NCBI GenBank assembly: GCA_964557285.1
Contig: CAZKZS010000031.1
Coordinates: forward strand, 1 to 23,835
Direction: 5' to 3'
Source: SB15 sp964557285
Lineage (GTDB): Bacteria > Chloroflexota > Anaerolineae > Aggregatilineales > J027
DNA: 23,835 nucleotides
A program made the translations under genes and the position numbers. The notes under the pieces were generated by a model, which saw only the letters and a list, made by a program, of their open reading frames with translations, was not told where the DNA came from and did no database searches. Of the stretch, positions 6,646-13,664 are shown piece by piece; position 1 is the stretch's first letter, and the number at the start of each line of letters is the position of its first letter.

Positions 6646-8096
6646 GCGCGGCTTTTAAGTTCTTGCGCCAGAATGTCTTTGATTGTGCCGGCGGGGGCTT
6701 TGTTGCCCAGACTCCGCATAATCTGACCTACTAAAAAACCCATCAATTTTTCTTCGCCCGCCAGGTAGCGTTCCACTTCTTTTGGATGGTTATTCAGGGC
6801 CGTTGTCACCGCTTCACGCAGTTGGCCTGCATCCGAAACCAGCCCCAGATTCTGTTCCTTCACAATCTGGTCGGGATCGCCGCCCTTTTCATACAGAATA
6901 TCCAGCACACTTTTAGCGATATTGTTATTAATCGTCCCGTTTTCAATGAGTTTTATCAGGGCGACAAGCTGCGCGGGACGAACCTTAATCTGGTTAATCG
7001 CATCCCGTTCAAGACTGTCTTTGTTCATTAGACGGAAAATCTCGCCAATCACCCAGTTTGCTACGATTCGGGGGTCGCCGCCCACATTCACGGCTTCTTC
7101 GTAATACTGAGCTACAGGACGATCCGCCACCAACACACTCGCGTTGTAACTGCTGAGGCCCAGTTCCTCCATAAAACGTTTTTGCTTAACATCGGGCAGT
7201 TCCGGCATTTTGGCACGGATTTCTTCGACCCACTCACGGGAAATTTTCAGCACAGGTAAATCCGGTTCGGGAAAATAACGATAGTCGTGGGCAGATTCTT
7301 TAGAGCGCTGCGGCACGGTTTTTTGTTTGTTTTCATCCCAGCCCATCGTTTGCTGCAAAACCTGACCGCCTTTGTCATAAAGTTTACTCTGCCGTTCAAT
7401 TTCGTAATCGGTGGCACGGGTCAGGCTGCGGATACTGTTCAGATTTTTGACTTCGGTGCGGGTCCGGAATTCGGTGCTGCCAGCAGGACGCACGCTAACA
7501 TTGGCTTCCAGACGTAGCACCCCCTTGCTCATGTCGCCTGTATTCACCCCCAGATATTGCAAAATCGAGCGCAGTTTACGGGCGTAGGCTTCGGCTTCTT
7601 CAGCAGTACGAATTTCCGGTTCAGACACAATTTCCAGCAGGGGAACACCTGCCCGATTCAAATCAATCAGGCTTGACCCATCACTCATGTGAATGGATTT
7701 GCCCGTATCTTCCTCCAGATGCGCCCGCCGTACCCGAATCCGTTTGCTGCTGCCATCCGGTAAATCAATATCGACATAGCCGCCAACGGCAAGCGGCAGG
7801 TCATACTGGCTAATCTGGTAGCCTTTAGGGAGATCGGGGTAAAAGTAACTTTTGCGGGCGAACTGATTGAGTTCGGGAATTTCACAATTCAGCGCCAGCC
7901 CCACCATAATGGCAAATTCAACGGCTTTCTGGTTGATGACGGGCAGCACTCCCGGCATCCCCAGACATACCGGACATACGGCTGTATTTGGAGGCGCGCT
8001 GGTGCTGTCCACCACCGGACACCCACAGAACATCTTACTTTCGGTCAAAAGTTCGGCATGAACTTCCAACCCAATTACAGGTTCATATACTGCCAT
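6642..8096 (-). CDS. gatB: Asp-tRNA(Asn)/Glu-tRNA(Gln) amidotransferase subunit B
   Basis: Kinase/tRNA-binding subunit of GatCAB, which converts misacylated Glu-tRNA(Gln) (and Asp-tRNA(Asn)) to the correct amide forms. At 484 residues it has the usual length. It begins with the hallmark YEPVIGLEVHAEL (4-16), followed by a four-cysteine zinc knuckle (C24, C26, C41, C44). The signature AGVPLLEIVSEP occurs near residue 150, HDYRYFPEPDLP near 270, and the helical plus YqeY-like tail domain occupies about 330-484. gatA and gatC are not in the window, so the complex is assembled from scattered genes. The 60-base gap upstream separates it from the methyltransferase gene, and co-transcription with 8156-10260 is possible. 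Confidence 0.98.
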   Translation of the reverse strand: MAVYEPVIGLEVHAELLTESKMFCGCPVVDSTSAPPNTAVCPVCLGMPGVLPVINQKAVEFAIMVGLALNCEIPELNQFARKSYFYPDLPKGYQISQYDLPLAVGGYVDIDLPDGSSKRIRVRRAHLEEDTGKSIHMSDGSSLIDLNRAGVPLLEIVSEPEIRTAEEAEAYARKLRSILQYLGVNTGDMSKGVLRLEANVSVRPAGSTEFRTRTEVKNLNSIRSLTRATDYEIERQSKLYDKGGQVLQQTMGWDENKQKTVPQRSKESAHDYRYFPEPDLPVLKISREWVEEIRAKMPELPDVKQKRFMEELGLSSYNASVLVADRPVAQYYEEAVNVGGDPRIVANWVIGEIFRLMNKDSLERDAINQIKVRPAQLVALIKLIENGTINNNIAKSVLDILYEKGGDPDQIVKEQNLGLVSDAGQLREAVTTALNNHPKEVERYLAGEEKLMGFLVGQIMRSLGNKAPAGTIKDILAQELKSRA

Positions 8097-8155
8097 TGTG
8101 TCACTCGTCTTTTTCCCTCAAAAGCATAACCTACGCGGCTGCCAATTTCCAGATA

Positions 8156-9094
8156 CTACGGTTTTTGAGCGCGTGCTTCAATGCCGTTCCCCCCACGCCA
8201 GACCGAAATGTTAACAGCGCCTAATGTCTGAAGGCAGGTATAAATCTGGTCTACTGTTCGCATATGTTTGTAATAATCTGTGAGGTGGTCAAAGGTATCC
8301 AGACGTGTCCATTCATAATGCTGTTCTTTGGTCAGATGAGGATAAAGCCGAAAATAGACTAAACAAGGTGAAATGCGGCTTAAGAGCATCTGTGCCGGAT
8401 AAAATTTTCGGACTGCCCAGTGGATTGGGAAAAATAAATCCACCAGACGGTCGGTCATGCGTTTGGCTTTTTCTGCGGGCATCCGTCTGAGAATCAGCCG
8501 ATATATATTGGACAACCTTGTTATATAAGAAAGTGACCAGGTATAATGATCAATGATTAACCATCCTTCCGGTTTTACCATTGACCACAGCGCACGAATT
8601 CCTGCTTCCGGCGATGGGAGGTGCTGTAACACCCCCAGACAGATCACCGCGTCAAAAGCATTAGCTGGAAAGGGCGGTGTCAGCAGGCTGGCCTGGGCAA
8701 CCACATAATTTTCATGGCTGCCTATATTTTCGCGGTTCGCTTCCACAGCCACACTTAAATCAATGGCATGAACTTTTGCTCCGGCCTGCACGAGCAGTTC
8801 CGTAAAACGGCCTGCGCCACATCCCGCCTCCAGAACGGATTTGCCTGCCAATTCAGCTACTGGCATACCCAGACAACGTTCTAATCGTTCGCGGGAAATA
8901 TCTGTTCCCAGGTAACTGTCAAGCTGGGTTTTGGTATGGATTTTCCACTGCAGGCCAAAGGAGGCTGCATAATTTTTGGAATCCACAAAGCGGGGAATCC
9001 CATTGATGATTGGATAGCGCTCCCCTTCGCAGATGAGCATCTCCCCTTGCTTTTGGAGAAGATGCCCTGAGAGGGGCGAGACAAAAGGCAACAT
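8156..9094 (-). CDS. Class I SAM-dependent methyltransferase with Trm112-like N-terminus
   Basis: A 312-residue methyltransferase. Residues 1-40 (YPIINGIPRFVDS at 28-40) resemble the Trm112/YcaR-like N-terminal module often fused to such enzymes, here with only one cysteine, so no zinc site. The Rossmann core has the SAM motif I VLEAGCGAGRF (87-97), acidic D112 after beta-2, the FDAVICLGVLQHL segment (motif IV, about 148-160) and the PEGWLIIDHY segment (about 175-184). The C-terminal 120 residues are helical and include a hydrophobic aromatic-rich stretch. Substrate is unknown; proteins of this layout often act on small molecules, quinones or lipid/sugar intermediates. It begins two bases after the aminotransferase stop, so the two form an operon, with a GAGGG ribosome site inside the upstream gene. 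Confidence 0.85.
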   Translation of the reverse strand: MLPFVSPLSGHLLQKQGEMLICEGERYPIINGIPRFVDSKNYAASFGLQWKIHTKTQLDSYLGTDISRERLERCLGMPVAELAGKSVLEAGCGAGRFTELLVQAGAKVHAIDLSVAVEANRENIGSHENYVVAQASLLTPPFPANAFDAVICLGVLQHLPSPEAGIRALWSMVKPEGWLIIDHYTWSLSYITRLSNIYRLILRRMPAEKAKRMTDRLVDLFFPIHWAVRKFYPAQMLLSRISPCLVYFRLYPHLTKEQHYEWTRLDTFDHLTDYYKHMRTVDQIYTCLQTLGAVNISVWRGGNGIEARAQKP

Positions 9095-9096
9095 AA

Positions 9097-10260
9097 CTAC
9101 CCTCGGAAATAGCGTTTCACAAAGCGATTAATGCGGGTGAGGGCTTCTTCCAGGTTGGCGTAGGAATTGGCGTAACACACCCGCACATGCCCCGCGCCGC
9201 CTGGCCCGAAAGCACTTCCCGGAATCACGGCCACCTGTTCCGCCTGAAGCAACTGACGCGAAAATTCAAAATCGGTCAAGCCGGTGGGAATGATACTTGG
9301 AAAAGCATAAAACGCACCTTTCGGTTCAAAACAGGGCAGCCCTATCTGATTTAAACTGGTATACACCAGATGGCGGCGGCGGTTGTACTCCTCCCGCATT
9401 TTAAGCACCTCATCGTCATGTTGCAGCCCTTCCAGCACCGCATACTGAGCAATAGTAGGTGCGGACATGATGGTGTACTGATGAATTTTTCGCATCGCCC
9501 CGATCAGGTCTTTGGGGCCAACTGCATACCCCAATCGCCAGCCCGTCATGGCATGGCTTTTGCTGAATCCACTGAGAACAAGCGTGCGTTCGCGCATGTC
9601 CGGCAGGGTAGCCGCCTGAATATGCGGCACGCCATACACCAGACGGTCATAAATTTCGTCAGAAATCACCATTAAATCATATTTTTTAGCAATACCCGCC
9701 AGCGCTGCCATCCGTTCGTAACTTAACACGCCGCCCGTCGGATTGTTAGGATAGCCTATCAAAATGGCTTTGGTGCGGGGGGTGATGGCCGCTTCAAGGG
9801 TTTCTGCACTAACCTGAAATTCATCATCTGCACAGGTCGGGATAAAAACGGGTGTTCCCTCAGCAAAAATAACCTCCGGCGCGTAAGAAACATAAGCGGG
9901 TTCAGGGATAATTACTTCGTCGCCGGGGTTAATGAAGGCGCTCATGGCAAGATATAAACCCTCACTCACCCCCACCGTCATGAGAATCTCTTCACAGGGG
10001 TCATAAGAAATGCCGTAAAGCCGGGCAATATATGCCGCGACCGCTTCACGCAGTTCCAGCAGGCCGCTGTTGCTGGTATAGGCGGTTTGTCCTTTTTCCA
10101 GCGAGGTGATGGCCGCCCGTCGAACTGCTGGCGGGGAAATAAAATCCGGTTCACCAATGCCAAGCGAAATCACCTGAGGCATGGTGGCAGCAATGTCGAA
10201 AAATTCCCGAATCCCGGAAGGGGGAACCCGTTGTACACGATTGGCTATAAAATCCCGCAT
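9097..10260 (-). CDS. Class I/II PLP-dependent aminotransferase (aspartate aminotransferase family)
   Basis: A 387-residue fold-type I aminotransferase, close to bacterial subgroup-1gamma aspartate/aromatic aminotransferases. Key residues are present: YTSNSGLLELREAVA (61-75), N172-P-T in YPNNPTG, D201 and Y204 in ISDEIYD, Schiff-base K234 in SGFSKSHAMTGWRLGY, R242, and a C-terminal HVRVCYANS that holds the carboxylate-binding arginine. The open frame extends to 10341, but I chose ATG 10260. A GGAGAAG lies upstream of it, the family starts here, and the probable promoter (TTGTGC 10341-10336, TATAAA 10317-10312) covers the longer start. The amino acid specificity cannot be read from sequence. 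It is followed within two bases by a methyltransferase, hinting at a shared small-molecule pathway. Confidence 0.93.
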   Translation of the reverse strand: MRDFIANRVQRVPPSGIREFFDIAATMPQVISLGIGEPDFISPPAVRRAAITSLEKGQTAYTSNSGLLELREAVAAYIARLYGISYDPCEEILMTVGVSEGLYLAMSAFINPGDEVIIPEPAYVSYAPEVIFAEGTPVFIPTCADDEFQVSAETLEAAITPRTKAILIGYPNNPTGGVLSYERMAALAGIAKKYDLMVISDEIYDRLVYGVPHIQAATLPDMRERTLVLSGFSKSHAMTGWRLGYAVGPKDLIGAMRKIHQYTIMSAPTIAQYAVLEGLQHDDEVLKMREEYNRRRHLVYTSLNQIGLPCFEPKGAFYAFPSIIPTGLTDFEFSRQLLQAEQVAVIPGSAFGPGGAGHVRVCYANSYANLEEALTRINRFVKRYFRG

Positions 10261-10311
10261 GGTGAAGCGGCTTCTCCACATTATTCCAAAGCCGTTGAGC
10301 TTAATGGGGTC

Positions 10312-10341
10312 TTTATATTTAAGCAATGGCAACCTGCACAA
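10312..10341 (-). promoter_or_regulatory. Promoter for the aminotransferase-methyltransferase pair
   Basis: On the minus strand, TTGTGC (10341-10336) and TATAAA (10317-10312) are 18 bases apart. Predicted transcription start is near 10305, giving a leader of about 45 bases to ATG 10260. The -35 faces away from the rpsB promoter -35 only 11 bases further right, forming a compact divergent promoter pair. Confidence 0.5.
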
Positions 10342-10352
10342 TTATTTCGTGC

Positions 10353-10382
10353 TTGAAGTTCATGCAGGCCGTATGATAAAAT
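10353..10382 (+). promoter_or_regulatory. Promoter of the rpsB-tsf block
   Basis: TTGAAG (10353-10358) and TAAAAT (10377-10382) with an 18-base spacer give a good housekeeping-type promoter. Start of transcription would be near 10389, leaving a leader of about 105 bases before rpsB. Confidence 0.6.
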
Positions 10383-10417
10383 GCGTCGGGTTTTTAACAA
10401 AAAATCACATATCTGGA

Positions 10418-10451
10418 CCCGGCATGTGTTGCCGTGAAGGTTCGCGCCGGG
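10418..10451 (+). promoter_or_regulatory. Possible stem-loop in the rpsB leader
   Basis: CCCGGC (10418-10423) can pair with GCCGGG (10446-10451) around a 22-base loop, about 40 bases upstream of the rpsB start. In E. coli rpsB-tsf is autoregulated by S2 through its leader. Whether this structure plays that part here is inference, and the stem is short. Confidence 0.3.
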
Positions 10452-10493
10452 GATGAAGGATATGGTCGCATAAACACAAAGGATTCAAGGATC

Positions 10494-11375
10494 ATGCCAA
10501 CCAAAGTTACCATGAAGGAACTGCTGGAAACAGGGGTTCATTTTGGACACCGTTCCCGCAAGTGGAATCCCAAGATGGATGAATTTATTTTCACCTCCCG
10601 GAATGGGGTTCACATCATTGATTTACAGCAAACCCTCGCCAACCTGAATCAAATTCATGACATTATCCGCGATACTACACTACGTGGCGGAAGTGTGTTG
10701 TTTGTTGGAACAAAACGTCAGGCGCAGGATGCTATTCAATTTGAAGCCGAACGCAGTGGGTCGCCCTATGTAAATCAGCGATGGCTGGGGGGAACGCTCA
10801 CCAACTGGAAAACCATCAAACAACGGCTCGATACCCTGAAACGGCTGGAACGCGAACGCGACGAAGGCGTTTTTGACCTGCTGGTGAAAAAAGAACGTCT
10901 GATGAAACAGCGTCAAATTGACCGCCTGCAACTGCGTCTGGGTGGGCTGCGGAATATGGAGCGTTTGCCAGCGCTTTTGTTTGTCATCGACGTTATTCGG
11001 GAAAACACAGCAGTACGTGAAGCCAACGTGATGGGTATTCCCGTGATTGCAATGGTGGATACCAACGGCGACCCGGACAACATTGATTACATTTTGCCCG
11101 CCAACGATGACGCTATTCGGGCAATCCGCCTGATTACGGCGGCGGTAGCGGATGCTGTGCTGGAAGGTAGAAACCTGCGTAAGGATGAAGACCTGGCCGC
11201 CGAAGCGCCGGACTATGCTGCTTCACCCGTTCAGGAACGCGCCTATCTGTACGAAGAAGATGCAGACGAGATGTACCTGGGACAGGCGACCCTGGCAAAA
11301 CTGCGCGACGGTGATTTGAGCTTTGAGGAAGAAGAAGAAGAAGAACAGCCGCAACAGCGGAAGAAAAGAAAGTAA
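10494..11375 (+). CDS. rpsB: 30S ribosomal protein S2
   Basis: Component of the small ribosomal subunit near the anti-Shine-Dalgarno region, needed for S1 binding in many bacteria. 293 residues. Typical motifs are present: MKELLETGVHFGHRSRKWNPKM, seen at residues 6-27, LFVGTKRQAQ (about 62-71), YVNQRWLGGTLTNWKTI (about 85-101) and PVIAMVDTNGDPDNIDYILPANDDAIRAI (about 180-210). The C-terminal extension is long, acidic then basic, ending with seven Glu and KKRK, beyond the usual 230-260 residue core. The frame opens at 10434, but ATG 10494 matches the family start. It is followed 15 bases later by tsf. Confidence 0.98.
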   Translation: MPTKVTMKELLETGVHFGHRSRKWNPKMDEFIFTSRNGVHIIDLQQTLANLNQIHDIIRDTTLRGGSVLFVGTKRQAQDAIQFEAERSGSPYVNQRWLGGTLTNWKTIKQRLDTLKRLERERDEGVFDLLVKKERLMKQRQIDRLQLRLGGLRNMERLPALLFVIDVIRENTAVREANVMGIPVIAMVDTNGDPDNIDYILPANDDAIRAIRLITAAVADAVLEGRNLRKDEDLAAEAPDYAASPVQERAYLYEEDADEMYLGQATLAKLRDGDLSFEEEEEEEQPQQRKKRK

Positions 11376-11390
11376 GGATAAACTTTTCCT

Positions 11391-12011
11391 ATGGAAATTA
11401 CTGCCCAGATGGTAAAGGAACTACGCGAACGGACTGGCGTAGGGCCTCTGGATTGTAAAAAAGCACTTGAACAGTTCAACGGAGATATGGATAAGGCCGC
11501 CAACCACCTGCGCGAAAAAGGGCTGGCAAAAGCGGTCAAAAAAGCCGGACGTGCAGCCAACGAAGGTGTCATCCAGACGTACCAGCATCACAATGGACGG
11601 CTGGCGGTGCTGGTAGAGGTCAACTGCGAAACCGATTTTGTGGCAAAAACAGCGGCCTTCCAGACCTTTGCCCGCGACATAGCTATGCACATTGCGAACC
11701 TCGCGCCGAAATATATGACGCGTGAGGAAGTGCCTGCGGAAGTGATTGCCGCCGAACGTGAGGCGCAGCGCAATATCACCCTTGCGGAAGGTAAGCCGGA
11801 AGCGGTGGTGGATAAAATTGTCGATGGCCGTATGAACAAGTTCTTTGAGGACATTGTTCTCATGGAGCAGACCTTTGTCAAAGATGATAAAGTCACCATC
11901 GAAGACCTGAGAAAGCAGGTGGTTGCAGAGGTCGGCGAAAACGTGGTTATTCGACGTTTTGCCCGGTTTGAACTGGGTGAAGTCGGTGACGAAGTAAAAG
12001 AAGCAGAGTAA
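11391..12011 (+). CDS. tsf: Elongation factor Ts (short form)
   Basis: Guanine-nucleotide exchange factor for EF-Tu. 206 residues, the short type known from Thermus and cyanobacteria-like bacteria, with a shortened core compared with the roughly 280-residue E. coli protein. The N-terminal UBA-like domain is clear (VKELRERTGVGPLDCKKAL, 8-26), and the TDFVAKT motif (81-87), which inserts near the EF-Tu nucleotide site, is intact. It is coupled to rpsB, and a hairpin plus T-run terminator lies five bases after its stop. Confidence 0.97.
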   Translation: MEITAQMVKELRERTGVGPLDCKKALEQFNGDMDKAANHLREKGLAKAVKKAGRAANEGVIQTYQHHNGRLAVLVEVNCETDFVAKTAAFQTFARDIAMHIANLAPKYMTREEVPAEVIAAEREAQRNITLAEGKPEAVVDKIVDGRMNKFFEDIVLMEQTFVKDDKVTIEDLRKQVVAEVGENVVIRRFARFELGEVGDEVKEAE

Positions 12012-12015
12012 TCCC

Positions 12016-12042
12016 CAGGGGCTGAATAAGCCCCTTTTTTTT
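12016..12042 (+). terminator. Rho-independent terminator between tsf and pyrH
   Basis: AGGGGCT (12017-12023), loop GAATA, AGCCCCT (12029-12035), followed by eight T to 12042. A 7-bp stem with T run is a textbook terminator. pyrH starts only 24 bases later with no obvious own promoter, so this probably attenuates rather than stops transcription into pyrH. Confidence 0.85.
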
Positions 12043-12066
12043 GTCTGTTTAATCTGAGGAGGATCG

Positions 12067-12810
12067 ATGTCTGGAAGTCCGGTTGTTAAACGTGTGCTTC
12101 TCAAGTTAAGTGGTGAATTTCTGGCTGCATCAGAAGATGGCACGGGAATTGACCCCTACAAAGCCGATGAAATAGCTGCTCGTATTCAATCGATTCATCA
12201 AATGGGGGTGCAGGTTGCCATCGTGATTGGGGCAGGCAACCTCTGGCGTGGCAACATCGGCGTGCAGCGAGGAATGGATCAGGCAACCGCCGATTATATG
12301 GGCATGATTGCGACGGTGATGAATGGCATGGCCTTACAGGATGCCCTCCGGCAAACGGGCGTCGATTCGCGGGTGCAAACCGCTATTGAGATGAATCAGG
12401 TGGCCGAACCTTATATCCGGCTGCGGGCGATCCGACACATGGAAAAAGGCCGTGTGGTGATTTTAACCGGAGGAACGGGCAATCCCTTTTTTACCACCGA
12501 TACGGCTGCTGCGCTGCGCTGCAAAGAAATTAACGCCGACCTGCTGATTAAAGCCACCAAAGTGGATGGGATTTACACCGCCGACCCCAAAAAGGATAAA
12601 ACCGCCAAACGCTACAAACAGTTGAATTTTATGGATGCCCTTCAGCAGCAGCTTCGTGTGATGGACTCCACGGCATTTACTCTGTGTATGGACAACCATA
12701 TTTCGATGGTGGTTCTCGATTTCTGGCAGCCGGGCGCGTTAGAACGTGCCATCTGCGGCGAAGAAGTGGGAACATTTATCGGGAACGATACCGAAACGAT
12801 CCAGGCTTAA
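12067..12810 (+). CDS. pyrH: Uridylate kinase (UMP kinase)
   Basis: Phosphorylates UMP to UDP with ATP, an essential step in pyrimidine nucleotide synthesis; a hexameric amino-acid-kinase-fold enzyme. 247 residues, standard length. Visible motifs: RVLLKLSGEFL near the start, IVIGAGNLWRG (about 57-67), MDQATADYMGMIATVMNG (about 75-92), ILTGGTGNPFFTTDTAAALR (about 132-151) and KATKVDGIYTADPKKD (about 162-177). A strong GAGGAGG lies four bases upstream of the start. The frr gene that usually follows pyrH is absent; a terminator follows instead. Confidence 0.98.
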   Translation: MSGSPVVKRVLLKLSGEFLAASEDGTGIDPYKADEIAARIQSIHQMGVQVAIVIGAGNLWRGNIGVQRGMDQATADYMGMIATVMNGMALQDALRQTGVDSRVQTAIEMNQVAEPYIRLRAIRHMEKGRVVILTGGTGNPFFTTDTAAALRCKEINADLLIKATKVDGIYTADPKKDKTAKRYKQLNFMDALQQQLRVMDSTAFTLCMDNHISMVVLDFWQPGALERAICGEEVGTFIGNDTETIQA

Positions 12811-12820
12811 GCCCTGAGAA

Positions 12821-12846
12821 AGCCTCCACCTTTGGGGGCTTTTTTC
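12821..12846 (+). terminator. Rho-independent terminator after pyrH
   Basis: AGCCTCCA (12821-12828), loop CCTT, TGGGGGCT (12833-12840), eight pairs including one G-T, then a run of T to 12845. It lies 10 bases after the pyrH stop. Confidence 0.85.
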
Positions 12847-12864
12847 AGACTAAAGTCTGAAAAA
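12841..12864. promoter_or_regulatory. Perfect palindrome CAGACT-AA-AGTCTG with T5/A5 flanks
   Basis: The inverted repeat of 11 bases per arm (TTTTTCAGACT / AGTCTGAAAAA) is separated by only two bases and abuts the pyrH terminator, whose T run is its left flank. It could be an operator for the DoxX-like gene 110 bases downstream, or extend the terminator into a bidirectional form. The function is not decided by sequence. Confidence 0.4.
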
Positions 12865-12972
12865 TGATTTCTACCCTAAGTCATAACTCAGAATCGTCCC
12901 TCCGATAGATGAGCCGGAAGGGTGTTTCCTCTTTAATAAAGCCATAACGAACACACATGAGGAGACACTACC

Positions 12973-13491
12973 ATGAGTATCCTGAGTACACATACCACTG
13001 AAATGAAAGCCATCGTCATTAAGCCGAGTCTGATGGAGCGGCTGGAATCGCTTGACCGCACCGCGACCGAATTGGCCGCCCGCTACGGTCTGACCCTGCT
13101 GAGCGTTTCGATGGGGATTATCTTTGTGTGGTTTGGGGCGCTGAAACTGGATATGGGTCTTAGCCCTGCCGAACCCCTGATTCGGGAAACGATTTCCTTC
13201 CTGCCGATCAAATTTTTCCTGCCTGTGCTGGCTGTCTGGGAAATGGTGATTGGTCTGGGTTTTCTGACAGGCAAATTTAAACGGGCGACGATTCTGCTGC
13301 TGCTGGCGCAGATGGGTGGGGCGATGTCACCGATTATTCTCGCACCGGATCGCATTTTTAATACCTTCCCCTACAGCTTTACCCTTGAAGGGCAGTATGT
13401 GGTCAAAGATTTGGTGCTGATTAGTGTTGGGATTGTCATCTGGGCGACGGTGCGCGGCGGCGGTCTGAGCAGCAAACCCGTGAAGAAGTAA
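12973..13491 (+). CDS. DoxX-like integral membrane protein
   Basis: A 172-residue membrane protein with four predicted helices at about 38-57, 78-98, 104-124 and 143-160. The first helix carries SMGIIFVWFGALKL and the second EMVIGLGFLTGKF, patterns of the DoxX/SURF4-like superfamily that includes quinone-linked oxidoreductase subunits. A Lys-rich C-terminal tail follows. AGGAGA lies seven bases upstream of the start. It appears monocistronic: terminator-like structures lie on both sides. The specific role is unknown; DoxX proteins are linked to redox or thiol stress in some bacteria, but nothing here confirms that. Confidence 0.75.
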   Translation: MSILSTHTTEMKAIVIKPSLMERLESLDRTATELAARYGLTLLSVSMGIIFVWFGALKLDMGLSPAEPLIRETISFLPIKFFLPVLAVWEMVIGLGFLTGKFKRATILLLLAQMGGAMSPIILAPDRIFNTFPYSFTLEGQYVVKDLVLISVGIVIWATVRGGGLSSKPVKK

Positions 13492-13521
13492 CACTCATGC
13501 GAAAAATTGAATATCCTCTCC

Positions 13522-13551
13522 AGCAGCGCTTCACCGGCGCTGCTATATTTT
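13522..13551 (+). terminator. Terminator-like hairpin after the DoxX-like gene
   Basis: AGCAGCGC (13522-13529) pairs perfectly with GCGCTGCT (13537-13544) around a seven-base loop, followed by ATATTTT. The stem is strong and the T tract modest. Confidence 0.7.
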
Positions 13552-13577
13552 CATAAAATTTTCCTCCAACAAAATCC

Positions 13578-13605
13578 TTGCCAATTTAAAAAAACAGGAT
13601 ACAAT
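13578..13605 (+). promoter_or_regulatory. Promoter of the LacI-family regulator
   Basis: TTGCCA (13578-13583), 16-base spacer, TACAAT (13600-13605). Transcription would begin near 13612, just upstream of the palindromic operator at 13629-13650. Confidence 0.6.
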
Positions 13606-13628
13606 CAGCGCTTGAAATGTGTTTTAAA

Positions 13629-13650
13629 AATAGTTAAGCGCTTAACTATT
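13629..13650. promoter_or_regulatory. LacI-family operator (perfect palindrome)
   Basis: A perfect 22-base palindrome whose core is TAGTTAAGCGCTTAACTA (13631-13648), with the central C-G step that LacI/GalR hinge helices recognise. It lies in the leader of the regulator gene, 15 bases before its ATG. A further half-site TAGTTAAC touches the ATG (13657-13664). It is well placed for autorepression by roadblock. Confidence 0.75.
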
Positions 13651-13664
13651 GTGAGATAGTTAAC

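Noticed and set aside
10260..10341. Longer N-terminus for the class I aminotransferase (ATG 10341 or 10281)
   Set aside because: The extra residues do not fit the family, lack ribosome sites, and overlap the predicted promoter.
11421..12143. 240-residue minus-strand open frame opposite tsf and pyrH
   Set aside because: It lies antisense to two certain genes, contains the tsf terminator and has composition typical of a shadow frame.
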